A stretch of DNA of 9,106 nucleotides from Acidobacteriota bacterium. Its GTDB lineage: Bacteria; Acidobacteriota; Vicinamibacteria; Vicinamibacterales; Vicinamibacteraceae. The DNA is taken from NCBI GenBank assembly GCA_013695405.1, contig JACDAO010000248.1, forward strand, positions 1 to 9,106. Reading direction: 5' to 3'. The notes under the pieces are model-generated. The model was not told the DNA's origin. It ran no database searches and saw only the letters and a list, made by a program, of their open reading frames with translations. Positions 8,152-9,106 of the stretch are shown piece after piece (position 1 is the first letter of the stretch; every line of letters begins with the position of its first letter). The position numbers and the translations under genes were made by a program.

Positions 8152-8559
8152 ATGACTGACCCGATTGCCGACATGCTCACGCGGATTCGTAATGCCGTCC
8201 AGTCGCGCCACGTGCGCGTCGACGTGCCCGCGTCGAAGCTGAAGCTCGAGATCGCCCGCATCCTGGAGAGCGAGGGCTACATCACCGGCTTCAAGCTGAT
8301 GGACGACCCGACCAGCCCTGAGGCGCCCCAGAAGCTGGTGCGGATCGCCCTCAAGTACGGACCGCGCGGGGAGCGCGTGATCTCCGGGCTCGAGCGCGTC
8401 AGCCGGCCCGGCCGCCGCGTCTACTTCGGCCGCGAGGAGGTCCCGACCGTGCTCGGCGGCCTCGGCACGGCCATCCTGACCACGTCGCGCGGCGTCATGA
8501 CCGGCCGCGATGCCAGCAAGTCCGGCGTCGGCGGCGAAGTGCTCTGCAACGTCTGGTAA
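8152..8559 (+). CDS. rpsH: 30S ribosomal protein S8
   Basis: S8 binds the central domain of 16S rRNA and is a translational repressor of the spc operon in E. coli. The 135-residue product is of normal length (about 130). It begins [16 protein letters not shown], the family signature, and the C-terminal block [52 protein letters not shown] is intact. The reading frame is open back to 8092 and has an ATG at 8137, but those starts add non-family residues. GAGGA (8139-8143) sits 8 bases before the ATG at 8152, so that start is chosen. Its TAA stop is part of the ribosome binding site of rplF. Confidence 0.98.
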   Translation: MTDPIADMLTRIRNAVQSRHVRVDVPASKLKLEIARILESEGYITGFKLMDDPTSPEAPQKLVRIALKYGPRGERVISGLERVSRPGRRVYFGREEVPTVLGGLGTAILTTSRGVMTGRDASKSGVGGEVLCNVW

Positions 8560-8562
8560 GGA
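8557..8562 (+). promoter_or_regulatory. rpsH stop codon embedded in rplF ribosome binding site
   Basis: TAAGGA combines the rpsH stop (8557-8559) with a Shine-Dalgarno sequence 9 bases before the rplF ATG. A ribosome terminating on rpsH would sit on the initiation site of rplF, which favours coupled translation. A second purine run, AGAGGA (8564-8569), lies too close to the ATG to be the main site. Confidence 0.55.
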
Positions 8563-8571
8563 CAGAGGAAC

Positions 8572-9106
8572 ATGTCTCGAATTGGCAAGAAGCCGATCCC
8601 CGTCCCCAAGGGCGTGGACATCACGCTGAACGACCGGGTGGTGCAGGTCAAGGGCCCGAGGGGCTCGCTGAGCCAGGCGCTGCCGCCGGGCGTGACGATG
8701 GCGCTCGAGGACGGCCAGATCATCACCAGCGTCAGTGAGGCGCGCGAGCAGCGCAAGTTCCACGGCCTCGGCCGTACGCTGGTCGCCAACGCGGTCCAGG
8801 GCGTGTCCGAAGGCTTCAAGCGCGAACTCGACATCGTCGGCGTCGGCTACCGCGCCGAGGTCAAGGGGCGCGACGTGCATTTCGCCCTCGGCTACTCGCA
8901 CCCCGTGGTGTTCCCGCTGCCGCAGGGCATCGACGTCGCCATCGAGAAGCAGACCCACGTGACCGTGACCGGCATCGACAAGCAGCTGGTCGGCCAGGTT
9001 GCCGCCAACATGCGGTCCCTGCGCAAGCCCGATCCGTACAAGCAGAAGGGCGTGCGCTACACCGGCGAAATACTCAAGAAGAAGGCCGGCAAGGCCGGCG
9101 CCAAGT
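8572..9106 (+). CDS. rplF: 50S ribosomal protein L6 (stop codon cut by window end)
   Basis: L6 binds 23S rRNA near the sarcin-ricin loop and factor-binding site. Translating from the ATG at 8572 gives 178 residues to the window edge. The final base is a T, presumably the first base of the stop, since E. coli L6 has 177 residues and the end already reads KKKAGKAGAK. The N terminus MSRIGKKPIPVPKGVDI, the central RTLVANAVQGVSEGFKRELDIVGVGYRAEV and the C-terminal PDPYKQKGVRYTGE are family signatures covering both L6 repeats. Glycine codons are 20 GGC to 1 GGG by hand count, in sharp contrast to tuf. The expected next genes (rplR, rpsE) lie outside the window. Confidence 0.98.
   Translation, partial: MSRIGKKPIPVPKGVDITLNDRVVQVKGPRGSLSQALPPGVTMALEDGQIITSVSEAREQRKFHGLGRTLVANAVQGVSEGFKRELDIVGVGYRAEVKGRDVHFALGYSHPVVFPLPQGIDVAIEKQTHVTVTGIDKQLVGQVAANMRSLRKPDPYKQKGVRYTGEILKKKAGKAGAK

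Noticed and set aside
7171..8958. A 595-residue open frame on the minus strand
   Set aside because: It runs antisense across five well-recognised ribosomal genes, has low-complexity Arg/Ala/Leu/His composition and no family resemblance. Such frames are expected opposite genes with strong G/C third-position bias.

Overview
The window is a stretch of bacterial chromosome carrying the end of a str-type cluster (tuf) joined to the S10 and spc ribosomal-protein clusters. All genes are on the + strand, in the classical order: tuf, rpsJ, rplC, rplD, rplW, rplB, rpsS, rplV, rpsC, rplP, rpmC, rpsQ, rplN, rplX, rplE, rpsN (zinc type), rpsH and rplF. The last gene is cut one base into its stop codon. 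The DNA is GC-rich with strong G/C third-position bias, which explains the long antisense open frames. There is no mobile gene, tRNA, rRNA or CRISPR array.

The EF-Tu text (a KHNPK segment followed by [19 protein letters not shown]), the high GC and the four-cysteine S14 fit an Acidobacteriota-like organism, perhaps a Vicinamibacteria relative. This is a judgement from memory of family sequences and could be wrong at phylum level.

Layout: 1-1188 encodes elongation factor Tu. 1271-6286 is the S10 cluster, building 30S proteins S10, S19 and S3 and 50S proteins L3, L4, L23, L2, L22, L16 and L29. 6334-9106 holds S17 and the spc cluster (L14, L24, L5, S14, S8, L6). Most junctions are very tight: ATGA overlaps at rplD/rplW and rplX/rplE, TGATG at rplP/rpmC, direct abutment at rplC/rplD, and gaps of 2-12 bp elsewhere. 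This points to one co-transcribed, translationally coupled unit.

Five spacers break this compactness: 1189-1270, 1607-1700, 4866-4961, 6287-6333 and 8029-8151. Two of them, after tuf and after rplV, hold the same unusual architecture. Tandem 7-base units with a CAGG core face a reverse-complement set of heptads across a short loop and make a long imperfect hairpin. The two elements differ in sequence but share period, core, orientation logic and position at a gene's 3' end. The 1607-1700 and 8029-8151 spacers hold other inverted repeats. These spacers are the only part of the window that standard annotation leaves unexplained; the coding content is ordinary core translation machinery. No convincing sigma-70-type promoter or intrinsic terminator was seen.
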